In this document: positions 17,433-26,543 of the stretch, in pieces
Layout of the letters: each line of letters opens with the position of its first letter
How positions within the stretch are numbered: the stretch's first letter is position 1
NCBI RefSeq assembly: GCF_002150765.1
Contig: NZ_MUYM01000109.1
Location: forward strand, 1-45,637
Reading direction: 5' to 3'
DNA from: Lentzea kentuckyensis
Lineage (GTDB): Bacteria; Actinomycetota; Actinomycetes; Mycobacteriales; Pseudonocardiaceae
DNA length: 45,637 bases
Program-made: the position numbers and the translations under genes
The notes under the pieces: generated by a model
Seen by the model: the letters and a program-made list of their open reading frames with translations, nothing else
What the model was told of the DNA's origin: nothing
Databases searched by the model: none

Positions 17433-18129
17433 GGGCGTGCCGGACCTGGCCGTCCACCTCACGCAGATCGCCCGCACGCTCCAGCGGCAGCGCGGCGAGC
17501 AGGAAACGATGGACGCGATCGTGCACACCGCGGTCGGCACCATCCCCGGCGCCCAGCACGCCGGCATCATGACCGTGGTCGGCCGCAGCGAGATCCGCAC
17601 CGTGTCCACCACCGGTGACCTGCCCTGCGACGTCGACCAGGCGCAGTACGAGACGGGTCAGGGCCCCTGCCTGACGGCCCTGTACCAGGACCGGATCGTC
17701 TCGGTGCCCGACGTCGTCCAGGACGACCGGTGGCCGGCGTTCACGGCGAAAGCGGCCGAGCTGGGCGTGGGCAGCATGCTGTCGTTCCAGCTGTACGTGC
17801 AGGACGAAGATCTCGGCGCGCTCAACCTGTACGCGCTTGAGGACGGCGCGTTCGACGACGAGTCGCGGCACGTCGGCAGCCTGTTCGCCGGGCACGCGGC
17901 GATCGCGCTCGCCTCCGCCCAGGAACGCAGGCAGCTCGGCGCGGCCGTGCTGACCCGCGACCTGATCGGTCAGGCCAAGGGCATTCTGATGGAACGCCAC
18001 CAGCTCACCGCCGACCAGGCGTTCGCCCTGCTCACCCGCGTCAGCCAGCACACCAACGTGAAGCTGCGCGACATCGCCGAGCAGCTCACCAGGACCGGAA
18101 AGCTGCCGAATCCTCCCACCGGCCGTTGA
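17383..18129 (+). CDS. GAF-ANTAR domain RNA-binding antiterminator
   Basis: A 248-residue regulator: a GAF sensor domain (about residues 30-170, with YETGQGPCLTAL and LGVGSMLSFQLYV) followed by an ANTAR domain (about 180-240, RDLIGQAKGILMERHQLTADQ and LRDIAEQL). ANTAR proteins bind paired hexaloop RNA hairpins and prevent termination. The target is not evident here. The gene starts inside the 3' end of the membrane-protein gene, so the two may be coupled. Confidence 0.9.
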   Translation: MADDIAGEPLTEAGSAEGVPDLAVHLTQIARTLQRQRGEQETMDAIVHTAVGTIPGAQHAGIMTVVGRSEIRTVSTTGDLPCDVDQAQYETGQGPCLTALYQDRIVSVPDVVQDDRWPAFTAKAAELGVGSMLSFQLYVQDEDLGALNLYALEDGAFDDESRHVGSLFAGHAAIALASAQERRQLGAAVLTRDLIGQAKGILMERHQLTADQAFALLTRVSQHTNVKLRDIAEQLTRTGKLPNPPTGR

Positions 18130-18225
18130 ACGAAGTCCGTCCTGGGTTCAGCCGATGGGCGGGTGGCCCGGGGAGCCTCCGCCGGGGTGGAATGGGCTGG
18201 CGTGGGAAGCCGACGGAGGTGTGGC

Positions 18226-19560
18226 ATGCGAACACGGCTCGTGGTGTCGTTGCTGGGGCTCGTGCTCTTCACCGGTGGTGCGCCCGCACTGGCCGATCCG
18301 CCGGTCCCCGGTGACCAGCCGCTGCCCGGCTACACCGTCAACAACCCGCCGCTGCCACCGGAGGTCGTCAACGGACAACCGACCAGAGTGCTGCAGGGCA
18401 TCCACCAGCACTCCGCGTACATCGTCGAGGTGCCCGCGAAGTGGAACGGCCGGCTGGCCATGTGGGCGCACGGCTACCGCGGCACCGGCACCGTGCTCAC
18501 CGTCGACCCACCGGCCTACGGCCTGCGCGCCCGGATGCTCGGCCAGGGCTACGCCTGGGCCGCGTCCTCCTACTACGGCAACGGTTACGACGTCCGCGCC
18601 GGCGTCCAGGCGACGCGTGATCTGGCCAAGCACTTCGGCACGCTGGTCGGCAGGCCCGAGCAGGTCCTCATCGCGGGAGTGTCGATGGGCGGGCACGTCA
18701 TCGGCCGTTCGCTCGAGCAGTACCCCGGCTTCTACGACGGCGCGCTGCCGATGTGCGGTGTGCTCGGCGACCACGAGCTGTTCGACTTCTTCCTCGACTA
18801 CCAGCTGACGGCGCAGGCGCTCGCCGGGATCCGCGCCTACCCGGTGCCGGCCGACTACCTCACCACGGTGGTGCCGCGCATCCAGGAGAAGCTGGGCCTG
18901 AGCACTCTCGTGCCCGGCGGCCCGGACACCGTGACCGACCGCGGCGCCCAGTTCCGCGCGGTCGTGACCGAACGCAGTGGCGGACCCCGTCCCGGCGCGA
19001 CGCCCGCTTTCGCGTACTGGAAGGACTTCCTGTTCGGCCTCGCCTCGCCGCCGGCCCCGGACGCCCCGCTCGCGTTCGACCCCGCCCGGCTGTCGACCAA
19101 CCTCGGCACCCGCTACCAGCCGAACTCGCCGGTCGACCTCAACCGCGAGGTGCAGCGGGTGGCGCCGCGCGACTGGCGGTCCCGCCTCTCCCCCACCCTC
19201 ACCGAGATACCGAAGATCGCGGGCAAGCCGAAGGTGCCGGTGCTCTCCCTGCACGGTCTCGGCGACCTCTTCGTGCCGTTCTCGATGGAACAGGACTACC
19301 GCACCGACGTCGCCCGCAACGGCCAGTCGAAGTGGCTGGTGCAGCGGGCGATCCGCACGGTCGAGCACTGCGAGTTCTCGCCGGCGGAGGTCGGTGCGGC
19401 GTGGAACGACCTGGTGGCGTGGACCGATCGCGGACGCCGGCCCGCCGGTGACCTGATCGGCGACCGCGACGCGGTGGCCGCGGCCACGTTCGGCTGCAAG
19501 TTCACCGATCGCGCGGCCTACAACGGTCCCGGCACGCGCAAGATGTTCGCGCCCTGTTGA
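18226..19560 (+). CDS. secreted alpha/beta-hydrolase
   Basis: A 444-residue secreted protein (signal peptide MRTRLVVSLLGLVLFTGG, cleavage near ALA). The nucleophile elbow is GVSMGG near residue 150; the acid is probably Asp in HGLGDLFVP and the His is in VEHCEFS near the C-terminus. It carries two likely disulfide-forming Cys at the end (FGCKF, FAPC). An esterase or peptidase acting outside the cell is likely; the substrate is unknown. Its stop is 4 bp from the convergent BBE-like gene with no obvious terminator between. Confidence 0.8.
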   Translation: MRTRLVVSLLGLVLFTGGAPALADPPVPGDQPLPGYTVNNPPLPPEVVNGQPTRVLQGIHQHSAYIVEVPAKWNGRLAMWAHGYRGTGTVLTVDPPAYGLRARMLGQGYAWAASSYYGNGYDVRAGVQATRDLAKHFGTLVGRPEQVLIAGVSMGGHVIGRSLEQYPGFYDGALPMCGVLGDHELFDFFLDYQLTAQALAGIRAYPVPADYLTTVVPRIQEKLGLSTLVPGGPDTVTDRGAQFRAVVTERSGGPRPGATPAFAYWKDFLFGLASPPAPDAPLAFDPARLSTNLGTRYQPNSPVDLNREVQRVAPRDWRSRLSPTLTEIPKIAGKPKVPVLSLHGLGDLFVPFSMEQDYRTDVARNGQSKWLVQRAIRTVEHCEFSPAEVGAAWNDLVAWTDRGRRPAGDLIGDRDAVAAATFGCKFTDRAAYNGPGTRKMFAPC

Positions 19561-19564
19561 CGGC

Positions 19565-20902
19565 TCAGATCGCCTGGGAGAACTCGAAGAAGCGGTCAGG
19601 GTCGTACCGGCGCTTCACCTCGGCCAGCCGGGCCAGGTTCGGGCCGTGGTAGGCCTGGCGCCAGTCCGGCAGGTCGGGATCGGTGAAGTTCAGGTAGGAC
19701 GCGTTGTCGGTGTGCTCGCCGATGTCCTCGTGCAACGCCGTCAGCCACTCCAGGTTGTCGCGCACCACCTGCGGACTGTCTGACGACATCCACGACGTGT
19801 CCAGCGACACCAGGAACAACGCGTCGCGGTGCGGGAACGCCGTTTCGGTCACGCCCAGCGCGTTGATCGCGCCGCCCCAGCCGAACAACGCCGCGCCGCC
19901 GCCGTCCGGGTTGCTGCTGCCCGGCCACTTGTCGACGGCCGTGACGAGGGTGCGCACTCCTTCTTCGGGCAGCGGCACGGACGTTGTGCGGGTACGGCCC
20001 GCGAACGCGCCACCAGCCGTTTCGTGGTGCACGTACTCCACTGCTTCCCAATACGTCCGGTCCTCGATGTCGCTGCGGAACGGACGGGTACGGCTCAGCG
20101 GGGCGAGCAACGTGCGCAGCCCGTCCGCCGATCCCAGGTGCCAGCCGATCAGGGACACCATCCCGCCGCTGGTCAGGCCGACGCGCAACGACAACGCGTC
20201 CGGCGCGGTGCGCTGGATCTCCTGCACCACCAGCATGACGTCGACCGCGTGTTCCCACTCCCACAGCAGCAGACAGGTCGCGCTGTCCACGACCGGGCGC
20301 GCCTGGAAGGTGAACGACGTGTTGACGCCGAAGTTGCCGCCGCCACCGCCTCGGCAGGCCCAGAACAGGTCAGGGTGCTCCGAAGCGGAACACGTGACCG
20401 CACTGCCGTCGGCGAGCACGACGTCGGTGCTGACGAGCGAGTCGCAGGTCAGTCCGAACGCCCGCGACACCGCCGAGACTCCCCCGCCGAGCGTGAGGCC
20501 GCCGATGGCGACCTCGTCGGAGTTGCCCAGTGGGAACGCGATGTCGTGTGGCCGCAACGCTTCGTACAGCGCGCGCATCCGCGTTCCGCCGCCAACGGTG
20601 ACCAGGGCGGAGGACGGGTCGACGTGCACCTCGTCGAGGCCGCCCAGATCCAGGACCAGGCCGGTGTTGACGGACGCGCCGGCGTAGCTGTGGCCGCCGC
20701 CGCGCGCGACGAGCGGCACGTCGTGCTCCCGTGCCCACGTGATCGCCGTGACGACGTCGTCCGTCGAAGCGGCGGACAACACCGCCGCGGGGACGACGGA
20801 GGCGTAGCGGTCGTTGAACGGCTTGCTGCGGGCCGTGAACCCGGCGTCGCCCGGCAGCAGCACCCGTCCGCGGACCTGGGCCGCAAGGCTGTCGAACGTC
20901 AC
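19565..20902 (-). CDS. BBE-like FAD-linked oxidase
   Basis: A 445-residue FAD_binding_4/BBE oxidase. The FAD-anchoring His lies in ARGGGHSYAG near residue 67. The region before GGLTLGGGVS has no Cys where bicovalent members carry one, so a single His-FAD link is likely. The C-terminal BBE motif YLNFTDPDLPDW...LAEVKRRYDPDRFF is intact. The GTG start overlaps the stop of the radical SAM gene (GTGA), so the two are translationally coupled and probably act in one pathway, oxidising an alcohol, amine or C-H bond of the intermediate. No signal peptide is seen. Confidence 0.9.
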   Translation of the reverse strand: MTFDSLAAQVRGRVLLPGDAGFTARSKPFNDRYASVVPAAVLSAASTDDVVTAITWAREHDVPLVARGGGHSYAGASVNTGLVLDLGGLDEVHVDPSSALVTVGGGTRMRALYEALRPHDIAFPLGNSDEVAIGGLTLGGGVSAVSRAFGLTCDSLVSTDVVLADGSAVTCSASEHPDLFWACRGGGGGNFGVNTSFTFQARPVVDSATCLLLWEWEHAVDVMLVVQEIQRTAPDALSLRVGLTSGGMVSLIGWHLGSADGLRTLLAPLSRTRPFRSDIEDRTYWEAVEYVHHETAGGAFAGRTRTTSVPLPEEGVRTLVTAVDKWPGSSNPDGGGAALFGWGGAINALGVTETAFPHRDALFLVSLDTSWMSSDSPQVVRDNLEWLTALHEDIGEHTDNASYLNFTDPDLPDWRQAYHGPNLARLAEVKRRYDPDRFFEFSQAI

Positions 20903-22584
20903 CGGACGACACCCGCCAGCTGGGCCTCGCGCAGGATCTCCTCGCGTTCCCGCCAGTGCGACCAGAACGCGCCCTTGTAGCCGAGGCTGGTCAGGCCGTT
21001 GAGGAACGGGTTGTCGGCGTAGTTGTTCTCCGACTCGCTCATGCCCGCGAGCGTCGGCAGCATCACGCGGTGATGGTCCGACGGGTCGACGAGCGACCAG
21101 AGGTAGTCCACCGTGCGCGACCAACGCCCGTTCGGATCGGTGTTCGTGCCCGCGTCCTCCAGCAGGTCCGGCGAGAAGTAGCAGACGAGGCGGAACTCGC
21201 CGCGCTCGTCGAACATGAACTGCTTCTCGTACTCGACCAGGCCGGAGCACATCGACAACGGCTTGAGCACGATCGGTCCGGTCGCGGTGTTCGACTGCAG
21301 ACCCGGCACCGTGCGGACGCCGGCGCACTGCTCCGCGATCGAGATGCCCAGCGGGTGGTGCGGGAAGAGCCGCAGTCCCAGCGAGAACGCCGTCACCGTC
21401 GCGTCGAGCGCCATGAACGCGTCGACGCAGTCGCGCATGGTCTCCCAGGTCTCGCCGGGCATGCCGAACAACGCTTCGACCATCGTCTTGATGCCGCGCT
21501 CACCGCACAGCCGCACGAGCCGTTCGGTGTCTTCGAAGGTGTAGTACGTCGTGCCCTTGCCAGTGACCTTCCAGTTCGCGAGCACGTCCTGGCGGATGTG
21601 GTCGCTGCCGACGTTCACGCCCTGACAGCCCGCCGCGGCGAGCAGGTCGGCGAACTCCTCGTCGAACGGCGAGGGCTGGCAGTACACCCACAGGCGCAGG
21701 TCGTTGAGCGGGTTGGCGGCGCTGGCGTGCTTGCGGCGCACGATCTCGCGCAGCACGTTCTTGGCGTGCGAGATCGACAGGTTGAACTCGCTGTCGGTGG
21801 TGTGCTGGTCGAGAATCCCCTGCGCGGCAAGGGACTGCATCTCGTCCACGACGGCGGCGACGTCACGGCGGGTGATGGCACCACCCTTGGCGTCGGGTTC
21901 GACGCAGTGCGCGCACCGGTAGACGCAGCCGGACTTGGTGAGGATGCCCGCGAGACCGCCGCGCTTGTAGTACTCGCCGTTGTCCACTTTGTACTTGTCA
22001 CCGGATCTTCTGACGTACGTCCCGACCCCGTCGACCTGCCAGGTCTTGACCACGGTCGGCCCGACGAGCGGGCGGGACGTGAGGACGGTGGACGTGCGGA
22101 CGATGCCGTCCGGGGTGTTGCGGATCAGTCCGTCCACAGTGGAGATGTCGCGGCCGGTGACGATGGCGTCGGCGAGATCGGTGACGATCACCTCGCCCGG
22201 CCCCTTCACGCCGTAGTCGACGCCGAAGTAGTCGACGAGCGCGAACGGCATGGTGGAGAACCCGATGCCACCGGCGACGATCGGCGCCTCCGTCAGGCGG
22301 GTGATCTCGGTGATGATCTCCTTGTGCTCACCGACGAAAGGGCGCTGTTCGAATGCGTACACGGTGTCGGTGTTGCGCACCGTGATGCCGACCAGCATCG
22401 GCTCGCGCGAGGTGAAGTACTCCGTCAGGAACGTCTTCCAGTCGTCGCGGTGGAACGTCAGGTCCACCACTTCGACCTCGAACCCCGCGCTCTCCAACGA
22501 CGTGGTGAGCACGTCGAGCGCGTACGGGGCGATCGGCGGATGCACCTTGTTCGGGTTGACGAGTGTTACCAGTCCTCTGCTCAT
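20899..22584 (-). CDS. B12-binding-type radical SAM enzyme
   Basis: A 561-residue protein. Residues 1-150 look like a cobalamin-binding Rossmann domain (PPIAPYALDVLTTSLESAGF, VVDLTF), though a classical DxHxxG motif is not evident. The radical SAM cluster motif CVYRCAHC (Cys220, 224, 227) begins the TIM-barrel domain, with GVNVGSDHIRQ and MVEALFGMPGETWE further on. It could methylate an unactivated carbon or do another radical rearrangement. The start at 22584 has a strong GGGGGAAG site and excludes a weak upstream extension. It heads a two-gene unit with the BBE oxidase, preceded by a striking inverted-repeat region. Confidence 0.88.
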   Translation of the reverse strand: MSRGLVTLVNPNKVHPPIAPYALDVLTTSLESAGFEVEVVDLTFHRDDWKTFLTEYFTSREPMLVGITVRNTDTVYAFEQRPFVGEHKEIITEITRLTEAPIVAGGIGFSTMPFALVDYFGVDYGVKGPGEVIVTDLADAIVTGRDISTVDGLIRNTPDGIVRTSTVLTSRPLVGPTVVKTWQVDGVGTYVRRSGDKYKVDNGEYYKRGGLAGILTKSGCVYRCAHCVEPDAKGGAITRRDVAAVVDEMQSLAAQGILDQHTTDSEFNLSISHAKNVLREIVRRKHASAANPLNDLRLWVYCQPSPFDEEFADLLAAAGCQGVNVGSDHIRQDVLANWKVTGKGTTYYTFEDTERLVRLCGERGIKTMVEALFGMPGETWETMRDCVDAFMALDATVTAFSLGLRLFPHHPLGISIAEQCAGVRTVPGLQSNTATGPIVLKPLSMCSGLVEYEKQFMFDERGEFRLVCYFSPDLLEDAGTNTDPNGRWSRTVDYLWSLVDPSDHHRVMLPTLAGMSESENNYADNPFLNGLTSLGYKGAFWSHWREREEILREAQLAGVVR

Positions 22585-22648
22585 CGAATCTTCCCCCGCT
22601 GCTTTGGTCAACTAGTGGCGTGTCGCGCATCGTCGGCCTGGTTTTCGG

Positions 22649-22785
22649 GGCGTCTGCAAGTACCACCAACCCATGATCAAATCGCCGCTGACTACACCCA
22701 ACCTGTTCGCCGCACGACACCGCACGGGCGAGTTGGTAGTAGCAAGGTGCTTGTTGATGTTGAGTTGGTGGTACTTGCAGACGCC
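22649..22785. repeat. nested inverted repeats of a GTTGG-type motif
   Basis: A perfect 22-bp inverted repeat (22649-22670 and 22764-22785; core GTTGGTGGTACTTGC) encloses a second, looser pair: GTTGGTAGTAGC at 22732-22743 and its mirror GTTGGGTGTAGT (complement of 22691-22702). Four copies of GTTGGnnGTA therefore face outward-in within 137 bp, between the stop of one flavoenzyme gene and the radical SAM start. It may be an operator array or a small MITE-like element. A 60-codon frame across it is probably not a gene. Confidence 0.75.
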
Positions 22786-22812
22786 GTCAGCCAACAGCCG
22801 GGTGAGCAGCGA

Positions 22813-24027
22813 CTAGACGATGCCGAGGGCGATGCCGAACTCGGGCTTGGCGTTGAGCAGGTAAGCGCCGGCGGACTGGAGGATCCGGTCCTGCGCGGCG
22901 AGGTGCTGGCAGATCGTGGCCGTGTCGCGCATCCAGCGGTCCATCGGCGAGGACCGGTGGATCGACCACGTCTGCAGCAGGTCGAACAGCCGGTTCACGA
23001 TCGAACGCGACATGCGGAACGCGTGCACCCACGACAGCGGGCAGGCGGCGCGGTCGATCGGATCCAGGTCGTCGAGCACGCCACCGGCGGCCAGCACTTC
23101 CCACTGGCGTTCCAGTGCGCCGTAGACCCCGGCGCGGGTGGCGTTGAAGTCGGCTTCGCAGGACGCCAGCGTCACCTGGACGCGCCAGATGTCCGCCCAG
23201 TCCGTGCCGGTCATCCGGTCCACGCGCTGCAACACGCACTCGCGGGCGTAGTCCAGAGCGGCCCGCGCGACGCCGAGCGAGACGCCGCACATCGTGCGGG
23301 TGAACGCATCAGGCTGGGCGAGCGGACCTCGGCGGCCCCGCACGTTGTCGAAGCTGAACGAGTGCTCCTCCGGCACGAACACGTCCGTGATCGTGTAGTC
23401 GCAACTTCCGCTGCCGCGCAGACCCGTGGTGTCCCAGTTGTCGATCAGCTCGACTTCGTGGCGCGGCAGGAGGAACTGGCGCGACTCGTGCGGGTTGCTG
23501 CCGTCCGGGCTCGCGTACTTCTTGCCGTCCTGGTAGACGAACCCGCCGGAGATCACCCAGTCGGCGTGGTCGATCCCGCTGCCGAACGGCCATCGTCCGG
23601 TCAGCCGGTAGCCGCCGGGCACCTTCTCGGCGCGGCCGGACGGTTGCAGCAGGCCCGCGACGATCTGGTCGGGGTTCGGGAACATCTCCTTGGCCACGAC
23701 CGGGTCGAGGAACTCGGCGTAGATGCCGGTGTTCGACCCGATCATCGAGCACCAGCCGACCGAGGCGTCCCCGTAGGACAGTGCCTCGACGACTTCGAGC
23801 TGTTCCATCGACGTCAGTTCCAGGCCACCCCAGTGCTTTCCGAAGCACATGCGGAACACACCGTTGTCCCGCAACGTGTCCACGATGTCCTGCGGCAGGC
23901 GCCGCAGCGTCTCGATCTCCGCGGACCGTTCGCGCAGCATCGGCGCCAGCGCCTTGGCGCGCTCGATGAGCTCCGCCGCGGTCTGCGCCACCTTCATCTG
24001 GGCATCGAGCGCCCTCGTCATGGTCAT
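22813..24027 (-). CDS. acyl-CoA-dehydrogenase-fold flavoenzyme (group D monooxygenase-like), copy B
   Basis: A 404-residue protein of the Acyl-CoA_dh_2 / group D flavin monooxygenase type (families including HpaB, DszC and the nitrososynthases KijD3/DnmZ). Visible hallmarks are MCFGKHWGGLELTSMEQ, YGDASVGWC, GYRLTGRWPFGSG and the helical C-terminal SIVNRLFDLLQTWSIH. It is a close tandem paralogue of the preceding gene, 12 bp away. In this setting an N- or C-oxygenation or dehydrogenation of a hydrazine or hydroxylamine intermediate is plausible (inference). Start ATG at 24027 has a GGGGGAG site. Confidence 0.85.
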   Translation of the reverse strand: MTMTRALDAQMKVAQTAAELIERAKALAPMLRERSAEIETLRRLPQDIVDTLRDNGVFRMCFGKHWGGLELTSMEQLEVVEALSYGDASVGWCSMIGSNTGIYAEFLDPVVAKEMFPNPDQIVAGLLQPSGRAEKVPGGYRLTGRWPFGSGIDHADWVISGGFVYQDGKKYASPDGSNPHESRQFLLPRHEVELIDNWDTTGLRGSGSCDYTITDVFVPEEHSFSFDNVRGRRGPLAQPDAFTRTMCGVSLGVARAALDYARECVLQRVDRMTGTDWADIWRVQVTLASCEADFNATRAGVYGALERQWEVLAAGGVLDDLDPIDRAACPLSWVHAFRMSRSIVNRLFDLLQTWSIHRSSPMDRWMRDTATICQHLAAQDRILQSAGAYLLNAKPEFGIALGIV

Positions 24028-24039
24028 CTCCAGCTCCCC

Positions 24040-25239
24040 CTACTTGACGATGCCGAGGCAGATGCGGAACTTGGGCCGGCGACCGAGCAGGTACGCGCCC
24101 ACGGACTCGAGAATCGCGTCCTGTGCCGAGAGGTTCTGGCACATGGTCGCGGTGTCGCGCATCCACCGGTCCATCGGCGAGGACTTGTGGATCGACCACG
24201 TCTGCAACAGGTCGAACAGTCGGTTGACGATCGAGCGGGACGTGCGGAACGCGTGCAGCCACGCGATCGGCGACGCGGCGCGTTCGTGCATCGTGAGGTC
24301 GTCCAGCGTGCCGCCGGCCGACAGGACCTCCCACTGCCGCGTCATCGCGGAGTAGACGCCGTTGCGGGTGGCGTTGAAATCGGCCTCGCACTCGGCCAAA
24401 GTCACCTGGACGCGCCAGATGTCCGCCCAGTCCGTGCCCGTCATCCGGTCCACGCGCTGCGCCACGCACTCACGGGCGTAGTCCAGAGCGGCCCGCGCGA
24501 CACCGAGCGGCACACCGCAAAGGCTGCGCATGAAGGATTCGGGCTGCGCCAACGGGTGCGGCTCGCAGCGCGGGTTGTCGAACGTCAGCGTGTGCTCGTC
24601 GGGCACGAACACGTCCGTGATCCGGTAGTCGGAGCTGCCGCTGCCGCGCAGACCGGTGGTGTCCCAGTTGTCCAGGATCTCGACCTCGTGCTGCGGCACG
24701 AGGAACTGGCGCGACTCGTGCGGGTTGCTGCCGTCCGGGCTCGCGTACGGCTCGCCGTTCTCGAAGACGAACGCACCGGACATCACCCAGTCGGCGTGGT
24801 GAATGGTGCTGCCGAACGACCACTGGCCGCTCAGCCGGAACCCGCCCGGCACCTTGTCGGCGCGCCCGGCAGGGGCCAGCACGCCGGCGGTGACCATGTC
24901 CAGTCGCGGGTAGACCTCACGCACGACGTCCGGTTCGAGGAAGTTGGCCAGCAGACCGGTGTTCGCGCCGATGATGCCGCACCACGCGGCGGACGCGTCG
25001 CCGTACGCCAGCGCCTCGCCGACCTGCGTCTGTTCCATCGAGGTGAGCTCCGGGCCGCCCCACTCGCGGCGGAAGCACATGCGGTGCACGCCGGTGGCGC
25101 GCAGCAGCTCGACGACGTCCGGCGGAAGCTGACCTGCCTCCTCGATCTCCGCGGACCTTGCGCGCAGCACCGGCGCGAGGGCCTGGGCGCGGGCGATGAT
25201 CTCGGTCGCCGTGCGGGGCTCGTCGGCCACCGTGGTCAT
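24040..25239 (-). CDS. acyl-CoA-dehydrogenase-fold flavoenzyme (group D monooxygenase-like), copy A
   Basis: A 399-residue protein, paralogue of the next gene and similar over its full length (shared YGDAS, SPDGSNPHESRQFL, DNWDTTGLRGSGS, RMTGTDWADIWRVQVTLA). The two share fold and spacing but differ at several pocket-lining stretches, for example WCGIIGANTGLLANF here against WCSMIGSNTGIYAEF there. Such a pair may form a heteromer or act on successive intermediates. The ATG at 25239 is favoured because GAGGAG precedes it; an ATG at 25257 would overlap the ATP-grasp stop. Confidence 0.85.
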   Translation of the reverse strand: MTTVADEPRTATEIIARAQALAPVLRARSAEIEEAGQLPPDVVELLRATGVHRMCFRREWGGPELTSMEQTQVGEALAYGDASAAWCGIIGANTGLLANFLEPDVVREVYPRLDMVTAGVLAPAGRADKVPGGFRLSGQWSFGSTIHHADWVMSGAFVFENGEPYASPDGSNPHESRQFLVPQHEVEILDNWDTTGLRGSGSSDYRITDVFVPDEHTLTFDNPRCEPHPLAQPESFMRSLCGVPLGVARAALDYARECVAQRVDRMTGTDWADIWRVQVTLAECEADFNATRNGVYSAMTRQWEVLSAGGTLDDLTMHERAASPIAWLHAFRTSRSIVNRLFDLLQTWSIHKSSPMDRWMRDTATMCQNLSAQDAILESVGAYLLGRRPKFRICLGIVK

Positions 25240-25253
25240 GTTGTCGCTCCTCG

Positions 25254-26543
25254 TCATTCGTCCACATCCAGCAGGCCCGCCGGCATCGCGAAGGGCGCGT
25301 CCGGGTCCGTCGGCCCGACCGGTTCGGTCTCCAGCTCCACCAGCGCGGCAGCCGCGGCCAGCCGGTCGTCGCACGTCTGCGTGTCCTCGGCCTCGCACAC
25401 GACGAACGAGTGCCGCGCCAGGTAACCGCCGGGAGGCAGGCGCAAGATCGTGCCGGGCTCGCACATCGGCGAGGTCGCGACCAGTCCGGGCGCCTCGGCT
25501 GGCAACTTGATCGACTTCAGCAGGCAGTCCTGCTCCGGGATGCCGAAGCGGATGCCCGCGACACGGCGGAAAGCCGGCGTGACGTCCGGACGCTGGCCGG
25601 TCGTGACGTCGAACAGCACCTCGCCCGGCTCGATACCGGTGGCGGTGCGGCCGAGGAACGGGATGAGGTCGCCGCCGAGCCGGCCGTTGATCTCGATGAT
25701 CAGCGGGCCGCGGTCGGTCAGCCGCACCTCCGCGTGCGTGATGCCGTTCTCGATGCCGAGCGCCTCGTGCGCCCGCGCCAGATGCGTGATCAGCTCCTGG
25801 TCGTCGAGCAGCGGGTCGTTGGCGTCGACGACGTGGCCGACCTCCTCGAAGTACGGGTGGTCGCTGCTGTGCTTGCGCGCCAGGAACATCGGCAGGTACT
25901 CGCCCTTGTGGACGGCACCGTCGACGCTGATCTCCGGGCCCGGCGCGTAACGTTCGACGATCGCGCTCGCCCGGTACGGCCCCGGATCCACCTCGCTGGC
26001 CGCCAAGGCGACGTGGAACGCCTCGTCGAGCTCGGTCTCGTTGGTGGCGAAGACGACCCCGATGCTGGCGCCCATGGCGCGCGGCTTGATCACGACCGGG
26101 TAGCCGATGCGGTCGGCAGCGGCGCGGGCCTGCTCGACGGTCGTCGTGAGCTCGAAACCCGGCTGGTGCAGGCCGGCCGCGGTCAGCACAGCCCGCGTGC
26201 GTTCCTTGTCGCGGCACCCGCGCACACCGGCCGCGGACAGGCCCGGCACGCCGAACTCGGCGGCGAGCAGGCCCGCGTCTAAGACCAGTGGTTCGTCCCA
26301 GCACATCAGGCCGACGACGTTGCGGCTGGCCACGACCTCGCGGGCGGCCTTGCCCATGACGTCCGAGTCGAAGACGTTCGCGACGATGATCTCGTCGAAG
26401 TACTGGCGCTGCCAGGTGGGTTTGAGGTTGTTGATCAGGATCAGGTCGATGCCCGCGGCCTGGGCGCGGCGGGCGATCGGCGCGACGAGGTACTCGCGGT
26501 AGACCTTGAGGCCGCTGCCGATGACGAGGATCGCGGGGTTCAT
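25254..26543 (-). CDS. ATP-grasp carboxylate-amine ligase, copy 1
   Basis: A 429-residue ATP-grasp enzyme (ligase of the L-amino-acid ligase/PurK-like type). After the pre-ATP-grasp domain come the ATP-binding lysine strand (YPVVIKPRAMGASIGVVF) and the metal-binding end (EVRLTDRGPLIIEINGRLGG). Such enzymes join a carboxylate, as an acyl phosphate, to an amine and typically make peptides or amides without an NRPS. Its ATG overlaps the N-hydroxylase stop (ATGA). With no NRPS in view, this and the second ATP-grasp gene are the best candidates for building the amide bonds of the product. Confidence 0.88.
   Translation of the reverse strand: MNPAILVIGSGLKVYREYLVAPIARRAQAAGIDLILINNLKPTWQRQYFDEIIVANVFDSDVMGKAAREVVASRNVVGLMCWDEPLVLDAGLLAAEFGVPGLSAAGVRGCRDKERTRAVLTAAGLHQPGFELTTTVEQARAAADRIGYPVVIKPRAMGASIGVVFATNETELDEAFHVALAASEVDPGPYRASAIVERYAPGPEISVDGAVHKGEYLPMFLARKHSSDHPYFEEVGHVVDANDPLLDDQELITHLARAHEALGIENGITHAEVRLTDRGPLIIEINGRLGGDLIPFLGRTATGIEPGEVLFDVTTGQRPDVTPAFRRVAGIRFGIPEQDCLLKSIKLPAEAPGLVATSPMCEPGTILRLPPGGYLARHSFVVCEAEDTQTCDDRLAAAAALVELETEPVGPTDPDAPFAMPAGLLDVDE

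Noticed and set aside
22612..22794. 60-codon frame on the minus strand, with Cys and aromatic residues, near the radical SAM gene (possible RiPP precursor)
   Set aside because: It is formed by the two arms of the 22-bp inverted repeat, has no convincing ribosome site and no leader/core pattern. The radical SAM protein also lacks an evident peptide-recognition or SPASM domain.
20956..25425. 1489-codon plus-strand frame across the radical SAM and flavoenzyme genes
   Set aside because: Composition is Arg/Val/Gly/His-rich with no motifs, and it lies opposite three well-supported genes.
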